Assembly (NCBI GenBank): GCA_016934175.1
Contig: JAFGTI010000108.1
Location: 1-13,644 of the forward strand
Length of the DNA: 13,644 nt
Direction: 5' to 3'
Origin: Acholeplasmataceae bacterium
GTDB lineage: Bacteria > Bacillota_I > Bacilli_A > Acholeplasmatales > Acholeplasmataceae
Below the pieces are notes generated by a model. The model searched no databases and was not told the DNA's origin. It saw only the letters and a program-made list of their open reading frames with translations. Within the stretch, counting starts at the first letter, position 1. Each line of letters opens with the position of its first letter. Below are positions 1 to 6,694 of the stretch, in pieces. The translations under genes were made by a program, and so were the position numbers.

Positions 1-1
1 A

Positions 2-883
2 AATACAGCAGTTGTACAACCCTTTGAAGCACAAATCGTTGCTGACACAGGGATTGAAGTTGCATTAGGTATGCCTGATACAGGTGCAGGTGAAGATCTA
101 TTTGATCTTGAATGGGTTACATCATTAGAAACTGCAGACATTTCTGCATATATTACAAGCGCTTATGGTGGAGGTTTTAGATTTAATCATGTCACAACAT
201 CCGATGGTGTAAATTTCTTTACATTAGGTGTTGCTGGATTAATTGGGACTTCAGAAGGATACTTGGAATTACCTTTACATTTTAGATCAAATTCTGCAAA
301 TGCGATTAACTGGTCTGCAGTTTCATTAACAGGTGATTCATTATCGTGGGTTTCAGATGTTGAATTTATGGGAGCAACTGGTGTATCGTATCCATCAGGA
401 TCATCATTCACCGTTAATGCTGCTGATTCCATGAGAGTTGCAATTCAAGAAGTAATTGGTTCAAGAACAACTCCTGCTGCTATTGGATATGAAAATGCCG
501 GTGGTGGATCTAACATATATCTTGGGGATGGCAGTGTCCATTATTATTCTGATGGTGTAACAGCCGCTCCTGCTCATGACTTTTCTGATAGAACAACATT
601 AGGTGATGGATTAGGTGCTGCAGGTTCTTATAACTATTATCATGAAAAAACTGGTAATTTACCTGTTGGTTCTGATGCAGTAAATACTATGGTGACTCAA
701 GTGACTGTTGCAGGAACTCAAGTTCTTGGAATGAATTCTGGTAGTACAGCATCTGCTGGTGCTGATTATTATGGACAGATAGTAATTCGTATTTGGTTAG
801 AAGGTTATGATCAAAATTCATATAATTCAATTCTAGCAAGATTAGTTACAGCTTCATTAACATTTGAAGGTATTACGCTTTAA
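2..883 (+). CDS. Secreted surface/fibre protein, C-terminal part (5'-truncated by window edge)
   Basis: The frame is open from base 2 of the window through the TAA at 881-883, so the gene begins upstream. The in-frame ATG at 71 is internal, because the preceding 23 codons read as continuous protein without a ribosome-binding site before that ATG. About 293 residues are visible: rich in Gly, Ser, Thr, Ala and Asn, poor in Lys, cysteine-free, with no membrane segment, as expected for an exported beta-rich structural protein. Near the C-terminus is a hydrophobic strand with the pattern IRIWLEGYD, which I recall from secreted proteins of SipW-type loci in Firmicutes (memory, not a search). The first visible residues (V-V-Q-P-F-E-A-Q-I) resemble the start of a mature chain just after a signal peptide, so perhaps only 30-50 residues are missing. 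It lies directly upstream of a SipW-type peptidase and could be its substrate. The family is not firmly identified. Confidence 0.7.
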   Translation, partial: NTAVVQPFEAQIVADTGIEVALGMPDTGAGEDLFDLEWVTSLETADISAYITSAYGGGFRFNHVTTSDGVNFFTLGVAGLIGTSEGYLELPLHFRSNSANAINWSAVSLTGDSLSWVSDVEFMGATGVSYPSGSSFTVNAADSMRVAIQEVIGSRTTPAAIGYENAGGGSNIYLGDGSVHYYSDGVTAAPAHDFSDRTTLGDGLGAAGSYNYYHEKTGNLPVGSDAVNTMVTQVTVAGTQVLGMNSGSTASAGADYYGQIVIRIWLEGYDQNSYNSILARLVTASLTFEGITL

Positions 884-914
884 TTAGTTTCAATAAAGAA
901 CACAATTCTAGTCA

Positions 915-946
915 GGTAAGTGCATTTAAAAACAAATGCACTTACC
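915..946 (+). terminator. Perfect 13-bp hairpin after the fibre gene, possible terminator or mRNA 3'-end element
   Basis: Arms 915-927 (GGTAAGTGCATTT) and 934-946 are exact reverse complements around a 6-nt A-rich loop. It lies 31 nt after the stop codon at 883 and before the next promoter, the usual place for a terminator. No T-tract follows on either strand (GTCCAAC follows on +), so it is not a classic intrinsic terminator. It could instead be a processing or stabilising hairpin for the upstream mRNA. Confidence 0.5.
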
Positions 947-959
947 GTCCAACTTTGGA

Positions 960-988
960 TTGTTGTTTGATGTATACTATAGTATAAT
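960..988 (+). promoter_or_regulatory. Likely sigma-A type promoter of the SipW/AAA+ cluster
   Basis: TTGTTG (960-965) is followed after 17 nt by a perfect TATAAT (983-988). This would start transcription near 995, about 25 nt before the ATG at 1021. It is the only good match in the intergenic region, and the five following genes have no obvious promoter between them. Confidence 0.6.
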
Positions 989-1000
989 ATATGTATACAT
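970..1000 (+). promoter_or_regulatory. Candidate operator: palindromes overlapping the -10 and start site
   Basis: Two perfect palindromes lie here: TATACTATAGTATA (973-986), overlapping the -10 box, and ATGTATACAT (991-1000), at the predicted start site. The octamer ATGTATAC occurs at 970-977 and again at 991-998, a 21-nt offset or about two helical turns. The placement suits a dimeric repressor. AT-rich DNA makes short palindromes by chance, so this is suggestive only. Confidence 0.35.
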
Positions 1001-1020
1001 TAATTATTTAAGGAGCTATT

Positions 1021-1719
1021 ATGGAAAAATCAAAACCAAAGTTAGCAATCAGAATTGCTAAAATTTCTTTAAACACGCTTTTTTACCTTGTCATTGTATT
1101 ACTTCTTGTATTTTCACTAGCAAACATTCAAGTTAAAAAAGAAAATGATATTGCTAACGTATTTGGATTAGGGTTCTTATCAGTTCAATCTGATTCAATG
1201 TCAGGTACTGATGAAGATTCATTTGAAAAGGGAGACATCGTTTTTGTAAAGATGTTAAATGATCAAAGTAGACAGAATCTAACGGTTGGAGATATAGTAA
1301 CATACTATGATTTAACTATTAGAGCTTTTAATACACATAGAATTATTGATACTTACACAAGTGATGGATCAACATACATTATTACACAAGGCGATAATAC
1401 ACCTGGAGCTGATCAACCCATTCGATTATCTGATGCTTTAGCGACATATCAGTCAAAAGTTAGTGGAGCAGGAAACGCACTAGATTATTTGCAATCACCA
1501 ACAGGTTTTGCACTATTTGTTATATTACCAGTTATTGTTATTTTAGTATTTGAAGGAATCATACTTGCTAGAAACGTTTTAGCTTTGAATAAAGCAAAGA
1601 TGGAAGAAAAGTATGCACAGGAAAAAGAAAAATCAGTCGTTGATCTTGAAGCCGAAAAAGATAAGATTCGTGCTCAAATCATGGAAGAATTAAAGAAAAA
1701 CAAAGAATCGGATCTATAA
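1021..1719 (+). CDS. sipW: SipW-type (ER/archaeal-like) signal peptidase I with cytosolic coiled-coil tail
   Basis: Membrane protease that removes signal peptides from exported proteins. The 232 residues have an N-terminal basic segment and a membrane helix at about 16-34. The extracellular catalytic domain follows: Ser59 in the S-D-S-M motif, His106 in T-H-R, and Asp125 in Q-G-D-N with Asp131 after it. Histidine in place of the bacterial Lys general base marks the SipW/Sec11-like class, which in Bacillus processes TasA and its partners. A second membrane helix (about 162-184) returns the chain to the cytosol, where roughly 45 charged K/E-rich residues (188-232) are predicted as coiled coil. 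Bacillus SipW has about 190 residues, so the tail is extra. The start is supported by AAGGAG at 1010-1015. It is the first gene of the cluster, 35 nt before the AAA+ gene. A second SipW-type peptidase is encoded at 5950. Confidence 0.88.
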   Translation: MEKSKPKLAIRIAKISLNTLFYLVIVLLLVFSLANIQVKKENDIANVFGLGFLSVQSDSMSGTDEDSFEKGDIVFVKMLNDQSRQNLTVGDIVTYYDLTIRAFNTHRIIDTYTSDGSTYIITQGDNTPGADQPIRLSDALATYQSKVSGAGNALDYLQSPTGFALFVILPVIVILVFEGIILARNVLALNKAKMEEKYAQEKEKSVVDLEAEKDKIRAQIMEELKKNKESDL

Positions 1720-1754
1720 TCTAAATAGTGTCAAGGATTCATTAGGGAGAGTAT

Positions 1755-3287
1755 ATGGTAGAGTTTGCTCGTTACTATATTAACTTCATTAGAGAATTTT
1801 TTGCAAATATCGGTAACTTTTTCAAGAGATTATTTGAAGCGTTTGCCGATTTGTTTTTTAATGGGGTTATTGATTATTTTAAACAATTTATTTCATCAAG
1901 TTCGACATTCACATTGCTCGATTGGGTAATGGCTTTTATCGTAATCATAATTAATGTAGCCTTTTTTGTCTTTCTAGCATTAAAACTTTATCAACTTACT
2001 AGAAGATATATTAAATTTAATAAATCAGAAATTGAAAAAGATTCACTACTTGAAGAAATCACATTTCTTAATCAAAAAACAATTGAGTTAATCGATGAAA
2101 AAAATAAGATATTAGCTTTGAAAGTTGCTGGTATGGGTGGTGCATCACCTCAAGAAGAAGAGCAATACGATGAAGAAAAGAAAGAAGAAAATCTTGGACC
2201 TACTAGATTTGTTAAGTTAAGTAGCGTCGATAGAGAATACGAAAATACCGTGACAGCAGTTCATATGCGTGATGAAGATATGATTAATATGAACGAGTTA
2301 GTTAAAAGATTTATCAATTTTTCAGCTTCAAAACTTGGCTTATTTTATGATCGAAAAATTATATCTGCATTTTTTGCAGGCATGGCAACTTCTAAAACAA
2401 TGATTTTAGAAGGTATATCTGGTACCGGGAAAACATCATTACCTTATGCGATGGGTAAATTTTTTGGTAGAGATTCAAATATTATAGCTGTTCAACCTTC
2501 ATGGAGAGATCGTGCTGAAATGGTTGGCTATTTAAATGAATTTACGAAAAAATTTAATGAAACAGATTTTTTAAAAGCAATTTATGAAACGACTTATCGT
2601 GATGATGTCTGTATTATCGTATTAGATGAAATGAACTTAGCCCGTGTTGAATATTATTTTGCAGAGTTTTTGTCACTTCTTGAAATGCCAGATGCTGATG
2701 CATGGTGGGTTGATGTTGTATCAGATACTCAGCCTGGAGATCCTAAACATTTGATTAATGGGAAGATATTATTGCCTCAAAATGTTTGGTTTGTAGGAAC
2801 TGCCAATAAAGATGATTCAACATTCACGATTACCGATAAGGTTTATGACCGTGCAACACCAATTGAAATTAATGCTAAAGCAGCCTATATTGATGCACCT
2901 CAAACAGAAGGTGTCACAATTAGCAACGATTATTTGCAAGACTTGTTTAGACAAGCATTAAAGGATCACTCTATTAGTTTAAAGGCACTTGAAAATCTTG
3001 AAAAACTGGACGCCTTTATTACAACAAACTTCAAAGTGACGTTTGGTAATCGTATTATGAAACAAATTAGAGCATTCGTTCCAGTTTACGTATCATGTGG
3101 CGGTAGTGAATATGAAGCTTTAGATTATATGGTAGCTCGCAAGATACTTAGAAAATTTGAAAGTTTGAATCTACCATTTTTGCAAAATGAAATTAATGAT
3201 TTATCATCTTTACTTGATCGTTTATTTGGTAGAAATGTTTTTGTTGAATGCCAAGCTTATCTTAATACTATCAAGAAACAATTTTAG
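1755..3287 (+). CDS. Membrane-anchored McrB/MoxR-like AAA+ ATPase
   Basis: A 510-residue protein. Residues 1-45 form an unusual aromatic, amphipathic stretch (12 Phe), then a membrane helix at about 55-80 followed by a positive LTRRYIK segment that puts the rest in the cytosol. Residues 88-122 look coiled-coil and 133-147 are highly acidic. The AAA+ domain spans about 180-500: Walker A G-I-S-G-T-G-K-T (220-227), Walker B IIVLDE (287-292) followed by the McrB-style MNLARVEYYFAEF, sensor-1 Asn351 in VGTAN, and a likely arginine finger in DKVYDRA (Arg366). Walker B plus MN(L/R)A is typical of McrB-type ATPases, which normally pair with a McrC/DUF2357 partner; such a partner appears to follow 15 nt later. 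In McrBC the ATPase motor drives DNA cleavage. Here the membrane anchor and the SipW/TasA neighbours suggest a motor acting at the membrane, possibly on surface-protein assembly. RBS AGGGAGA at 1744-1750. The AAA+ assignment is firm; the cellular role is inferred. Confidence 0.87.
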   Translation: MVEFARYYINFIREFFANIGNFFKRLFEAFADLFFNGVIDYFKQFISSSSTFTLLDWVMAFIVIIINVAFFVFLALKLYQLTRRYIKFNKSEIEKDSLLEEITFLNQKTIELIDEKNKILALKVAGMGGASPQEEEQYDEEKKEENLGPTRFVKLSSVDREYENTVTAVHMRDEDMINMNELVKRFINFSASKLGLFYDRKIISAFFAGMATSKTMILEGISGTGKTSLPYAMGKFFGRDSNIIAVQPSWRDRAEMVGYLNEFTKKFNETDFLKAIYETTYRDDVCIIVLDEMNLARVEYYFAEFLSLLEMPDADAWWVDVVSDTQPGDPKHLINGKILLPQNVWFVGTANKDDSTFTITDKVYDRATPIEINAKAAYIDAPQTEGVTISNDYLQDLFRQALKDHSISLKALENLEKLDAFITTNFKVTFGNRIMKQIRAFVPVYVSCGGSEYEALDYMVARKILRKFESLNLPFLQNEINDLSSLLDRLFGRNVFVECQAYLNTIKKQF

Positions 3288-3302
3288 TGAGAGGAATTAC
3301 CA

Positions 3303-5168
3303 ATGAAAAAGACAAGTGATCTTACAAAATTTCATGAAGTGCTTAATGATGCACTCTATCAGATTGAAATGGAAGAGGAATTTCCAAATCACTTTTATCA
3401 AGCCTTGCTTTCTGGAGAAAATACAATATACCAAAAAAACATTTCAGAAACAAAGACATTTCATGAGGAATGGATTGCAACAATCGAATCTTTCTTTCCA
3501 AGTCTTGATAAGATCACAAGAGATGCAAAATCAGGATTAAGATATGATCAGGAGATTGTAGCTATAGAAAAAGCAAAGAAGACAAACAGTGAATCTGTTC
3601 GTCATCTTGCCTCACATACTTATCTCATCAAGGAAATAAGAAATGGTGATGTGATTCCAAAGAAAATCCAGATTACACAAGCTGAGATTGAACTTGGCAT
3701 CTATGAAAACCGCTTTATAATGACATTAATTAACCGATTGTTTAAATTTGTTATGGATCGTCATGAAGTGGTAAAGAATAATGTCAAAGCGTATGAAAGA
3801 AAGCATTTTAATTTAAAATCAAATTTTGAAATTAGAGATTCTATTGTTGAATTAGACCTAGACTTGAATATTAAAGACGAACTCGAGTTTGACAGTGATG
3901 GAAAAAGTAATTTTAAATTATTAAACCGAATTTCGACACTTCTTAAAAAGGTCAATGGGTTAAGAGAAAGTAATTTCATGGTTGAGTTAAAAAACGCAAA
4001 ACCCATTATTCCGCCAATCATGAAAACATCAATTATCTTGAAAAATGTCGATTATAATAACTGTTATAATCTGTGGTTGTTTTTAGATAGATATAGTGTC
4101 TTCAACTTTGATGTAGATGTCAAAGAACAGAATCTTCCTTTTGATAAATATTATTTACGTAATGTTTATCAAACAGCCTTAATGTCGTTTTCTACGGTTT
4201 ATGCAAATCAAGAAGCTTTAAAAGATATGTATCAGTATGTTGATGTCAATGAATATACTAAGCGTGCTCCAAAGTTTGTTAAAAAGAACTTAAAAGATAT
4301 TGTCAAACAACCTGATCCTGTTATATTAGAAGACACCCACATCAATCAGTATTATCTTGAGCAAAGTATGCAAATATTTAAAGAAAGTATTGATAAACAC
4401 CAAGAAGATTCTTCAAGTTATGATGTCGCTTTAAGAAAAGCACTTCGAGATACTATAAATATTACGAATTCACTCTATGAGTCTTATTTTGATTTCAAAC
4501 CGGAAAAGACAGACCAAGCATTATTCTTTGAACGTATGGTTCATCCTGATACAGAAGCAGATATATTAGTAGCAAAAGACAAAGCTCGAGTTGCTAGAAT
4601 TATTAGGGAAACAAAAGAAGTTGATTATAATAACGCGATTCGCTTAGAAAAAAGAATGCTTAAAGAGATTGAACAGCTTGATAAAAAACTTGCTAAAGAA
4701 TTGAAGAGAAAGGCTTATGATCTAGCTAAAAAATTAGCAATTGAAGAAAAATTAAAGATTGAAAGAGAAAATTTATCAATCAATCAAGGTATTTTAGAAG
4801 ATTATTTAAGATTCGTCGGAGAACAAAAACAAGTATTATCAGATGAACAAAAAGCTTTTAATCAAAAACTTAAAGATGATGCCAAAAAAGTAAAGGAAGA
4901 AGAAAGAAAAATCATCGAGCAAGAAAAGAAAAAAGCCAAATCTATGTATAATGCTGACATGAGAAGACTCAAAGCAAAACAAAGAGAAGGCAAGAAGAAA
5001 ATTGCAGAGCAACTAAGAGCACAAAGAAAAATTCAAAAAGAAAAAGAGGCTCAAGAAAAGAAACGATATAAAGATTTATCTATTCAAAGAATAGCAAAAG
5101 CTAAAGAAAAAATACAGGCAGATTATGAAAACAAACTCAAGGAAGCGAAAAAGAAATTAGAAGTCTAA
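3303..5168 (+). CDS. DUF2357/McrC-N-like protein with long C-terminal coiled coil, no nuclease seen
   Basis: A 621-residue cytosolic protein without signal peptide or membrane helix. Residues about 90-300 resemble the DUF2357/McrC N-terminal region: an IYENRFIMTLINRL helix (133-146) like the conserved ENRF element of that family, and a KNVDYNNCYNLWLFL segment (about 248-262) like its N-P-x-Y-x-x-x-Y-x-L-W pattern. These matches are from memory. In relatives a PD-(D/E)xK nuclease follows. I see no such motif; instead residues about 422-621 are a nearly uninterrupted Lys/Glu/Arg/Ala-rich coiled coil. It follows the AAA+ gene by 15 nt (RBS GAGAGGA at 3289-3295), which matches the McrB-McrC gene order. 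Likely role: adaptor or regulator bound to the ATPase, with the rod reaching other partners, perhaps the coiled-coil tails of the two SipW-type peptidases. Alternatively it could be a scaffold unrelated to McrC. The coiled coil is certain, the family link moderate. Confidence 0.68.
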   Translation: MKKTSDLTKFHEVLNDALYQIEMEEEFPNHFYQALLSGENTIYQKNISETKTFHEEWIATIESFFPSLDKITRDAKSGLRYDQEIVAIEKAKKTNSESVRHLASHTYLIKEIRNGDVIPKKIQITQAEIELGIYENRFIMTLINRLFKFVMDRHEVVKNNVKAYERKHFNLKSNFEIRDSIVELDLDLNIKDELEFDSDGKSNFKLLNRISTLLKKVNGLRESNFMVELKNAKPIIPPIMKTSIILKNVDYNNCYNLWLFLDRYSVFNFDVDVKEQNLPFDKYYLRNVYQTALMSFSTVYANQEALKDMYQYVDVNEYTKRAPKFVKKNLKDIVKQPDPVILEDTHINQYYLEQSMQIFKESIDKHQEDSSSYDVALRKALRDTINITNSLYESYFDFKPEKTDQALFFERMVHPDTEADILVAKDKARVARIIRETKEVDYNNAIRLEKRMLKEIEQLDKKLAKELKRKAYDLAKKLAIEEKLKIERENLSINQGILEDYLRFVGEQKQVLSDEQKAFNQKLKDDAKKVKEEERKIIEQEKKKAKSMYNADMRRLKAKQREGKKKIAEQLRAQRKIQKEKEAQEKKRYKDLSIQRIAKAKEKIQADYENKLKEAKKKLEV

Positions 5169-5187
5169 GACAAAAGGTGGTGAAATC

Positions 5188-5937
5188 ATGGAAAATCGTT
5201 CAAAACAAACGTTAAACCGATTAGTCATGGTTTCTGTTGTCTATTTGGTTCTTGCATTATTTATATTTACAGTTGTTGTTTTTGCTTGGTATACATTAAC
5301 TGATATTAACAGGGCAAATTTAGTTTCTCAAATTTCTGGAGTAGAAGCTGAATATGAATTTTACGTCTATAGAGATAGTGACAAAGATGGTAGTGATCAT
5401 CAAACACTCATAGATAATGTCTGTTCTATCGGAGAAGATAAATGTTATGAGTTTGTGACAAATCCAACGTTTAGTTATTTAATTCCAGGTTATGCAGCAC
5501 CTGGAGAAAGATTCTCTTTTGCAATAAAAATCAGATCTATCGGTCAAACAGAAGGTTCACTTAAACTAGATTTTACCGGAATTACTTCAATAGGATATGA
5601 TATTGATGAGAACAAAATTCAAAAAGCATATGAGTATAGCGTGAGTAAAATCTCATATATAAACTCGGGAATTGAAACATCAGATATTAAGGATACATTA
5701 GGTATTATTTACGGAAACCAACATTTTTCATATAGTTTTATTAATGTCTATAATTTGGTTAATAATGTTCCGTTTGGAATGCTAGATGATTCAAATTCCA
5801 CTGTAGTAATCTATTTTGATCTCTATTTTGATCCCACGATATACGGACAAACTAGTGAGGGTGTCTCTCATGAAAATAGTAATATCTTCATGAATCAAAT
5901 TTTTGTTATCCAACATATTTACATGACAATTAGCTAA
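5188..5937 (+). CDS. TasA/CalY-like exported or membrane-anchored protein
   Basis: A 249-residue protein with a basic N-terminus and a strong hydrophobic helix at about 13-34 ending in VFAWYTLTD. This A-W/Y-x-x-x-D pattern is typical at the end of SipW-class signal peptides, as in TasA-type proteins (AYFSD in TasA). The rest (about 45-249) is predicted beta-rich and extracellular. Residues 63-68 read D-S-D-K-D-G, an EF-hand/dockerin-like calcium loop pattern, and Cys79 and Cys86 could form a small disulfide loop. RBS AAAGGTGGTGA at 5173-5183. It sits between the DUF2357-like gene and the second SipW-type gene, so it may be the dedicated substrate of that peptidase, or a minor anchor subunit if the helix is not cleaved. 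No conserved TasA core could be verified by eye, so the family name rests on the signal peptide, size and context. Confidence 0.62.
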   Translation: MENRSKQTLNRLVMVSVVYLVLALFIFTVVVFAWYTLTDINRANLVSQISGVEAEYEFYVYRDSDKDGSDHQTLIDNVCSIGEDKCYEFVTNPTFSYLIPGYAAPGERFSFAIKIRSIGQTEGSLKLDFTGITSIGYDIDENKIQKAYEYSVSKISYINSGIETSDIKDTLGIIYGNQHFSYSFINVYNLVNNVPFGMLDDSNSTVVIYFDLYFDPTIYGQTSEGVSHENSNIFMNQIFVIQHIYMTIS

Positions 5938-5952
5938 AGAGGTAGAATTTTG
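5936..5952 (+). promoter_or_regulatory. RBS deciding a TTG start for the second SipW-type gene
   Basis: AAAGAGGT (5936-5943) overlaps the preceding TAA and lies 6 nt before TTG at 5950. The next in-frame ATG (codon 24) would remove most of the N-terminal membrane helix, so TTG is preferred. A TTG start may lower expression relative to neighbours. Confidence 0.7.
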
Positions 5953-6627
5953 AAAAAACTAATCTCAGGAATTATTATTTCACTTACCATCATCATATTT
6001 GGTTTAGCAATTTCAATTATGTTTTTAGGTGCGTCAGCCTATAAAAGCAATTCATTATTTTATATCTTTGACTACACATTTTCAATCGTACCTACAAATT
6101 CGATGATCGGAGATCAACCTGACTCGTTAGATCCTGGTGATGTTGCGATTATTCGAAATACGAGCTTTGAAGATGTAGAGATAGGTGACGTTATCGTTTA
6201 CCAAGATAGTGTTATCATTAGCGGAAGAACTACTAATATTCTCATTATTCATAGAGTTGTTGAAATTCAAGATGATGGTAGTTTGAGAACAAAAGGTGAT
6301 AACCCAGTAAATACTATTGATCCACATCCCGTTACAGCAAGTACCTATCAGGGTAGTCTACATTCAAAAATTACTTATTTAAAACCAGTTGTTGATTTAA
6401 TGATAAATAGCCGAAGTTTAATATTTCTAGGTTTAACTGCAGTTCTAGTCATTCTGCTTATTTGGGAGTTAGCGCATATTTATAGAAATATCAGTGATCA
6501 TAAAAATGCAGAACTTAAAGAAAAACATGAACAGGAATTAACAAAAATCATGGAAAAAGAGAAAGAAAAAATATATCAAGAAATTATAGACGAAGAAAAG
6601 AATAAAAACAAGAATCAAGACCAGTAA
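5950..6627 (+). CDS. sipW: Second SipW-type signal peptidase with cytosolic coiled-coil tail
   Basis: A 225-residue membrane protease paralogous to the one at 1021. Membrane helix at about 5-27; catalytic Ser51 in T-N-S-M, His101 in I-H-R, Asp117 in K-G-D-N, with Asp124 in the following segment. These are the SipW/Sec11-class residues. A second membrane helix at about 156-176 is followed by a cytosolic K/E-rich coiled coil (183-225). Both peptidases in this locus share this two-helix plus coiled-coil-tail design, while their catalytic domains differ clearly in sequence, suggesting old duplication with different substrates. TTG start, 12 nt after the TasA-like gene, so translation may be coupled to it. 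Its stop lies 5 nt before the promoter of the riboswitch operon, and no terminator separates them. Confidence 0.86.
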   Translation: MKKLISGIIISLTIIIFGLAISIMFLGASAYKSNSLFYIFDYTFSIVPTNSMIGDQPDSLDPGDVAIIRNTSFEDVEIGDVIVYQDSVIISGRTTNILIIHRVVEIQDDGSLRTKGDNPVNTIDPHPVTASTYQGSLHSKITYLKPVVDLMINSRSLIFLGLTAVLVILLIWELAHIYRNISDHKNAELKEKHEQELTKIMEKEKEKIYQEIIDEEKNKNKNQDQ

Positions 6628-6632
6628 ATCTA

Positions 6633-6661
6633 TTGACAAAAGAGACAAATAGCAGTATAAT
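6633..6661 (+). promoter_or_regulatory. Perfect consensus sigma-A promoter for the riboswitch-controlled operon
   Basis: TTGACA (6633-6638), a 17-nt spacer and TATAAT (6656-6661) match the housekeeping consensus exactly. Transcription should begin near 6667-6669. Such a strong, constitutive-looking promoter is typical where control is exerted after initiation, here by the riboswitch just downstream. Confidence 0.9.
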
Positions 6662-6670
6662 TTAATTAAG

Positions 6671-6689
6671 GATATTATACAATAATATC
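6671..6689 (+). promoter_or_regulatory. 8-bp hairpin at the predicted 5' end of the leader RNA
   Basis: GATATTAT (6671-6678) and ATAATATC (6682-6689) are perfect complements around a 3-nt loop. It begins only a few bases after the predicted start site, so it would cap the leader RNA and may protect it from 5'-end decay. It is all A/T except for the terminal pair, so it could be chance. Confidence 0.4.
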
Positions 6690-6694
6690 TATAA

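Noticed and set aside
187..432. Antisense open frame inside the partial fibre gene
   Set aside because: It lies wholly opposite a well-supported coding frame, has no ribosome-binding site, and its protein has no recognisable features.
3316..3540. Second + strand frame overlapping the start of the DUF2357-like gene
   Set aside because: No ribosome-binding site, a composition typical of an out-of-frame reading, and fully inside the larger gene.
3761..4021. Antisense frame in the DUF2357-like gene
   Set aside because: Shadow of the + strand gene; Ser/Phe-rich composition reflects antisense Lys/Asn/Glu codons.
1755..5168. Classical McrBC restriction/phage-defence system
   Set aside because: The ATPase has a membrane anchor instead of a DNA-binding domain, the partner shows no nuclease motif, and the neighbours are export and surface genes. 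Defence remains possible but is not the better reading.
6127..6327. Antisense frame in the second SipW-type gene
   Set aside because: It covers the catalytic region of a clear + strand gene and has no promoter or RBS.
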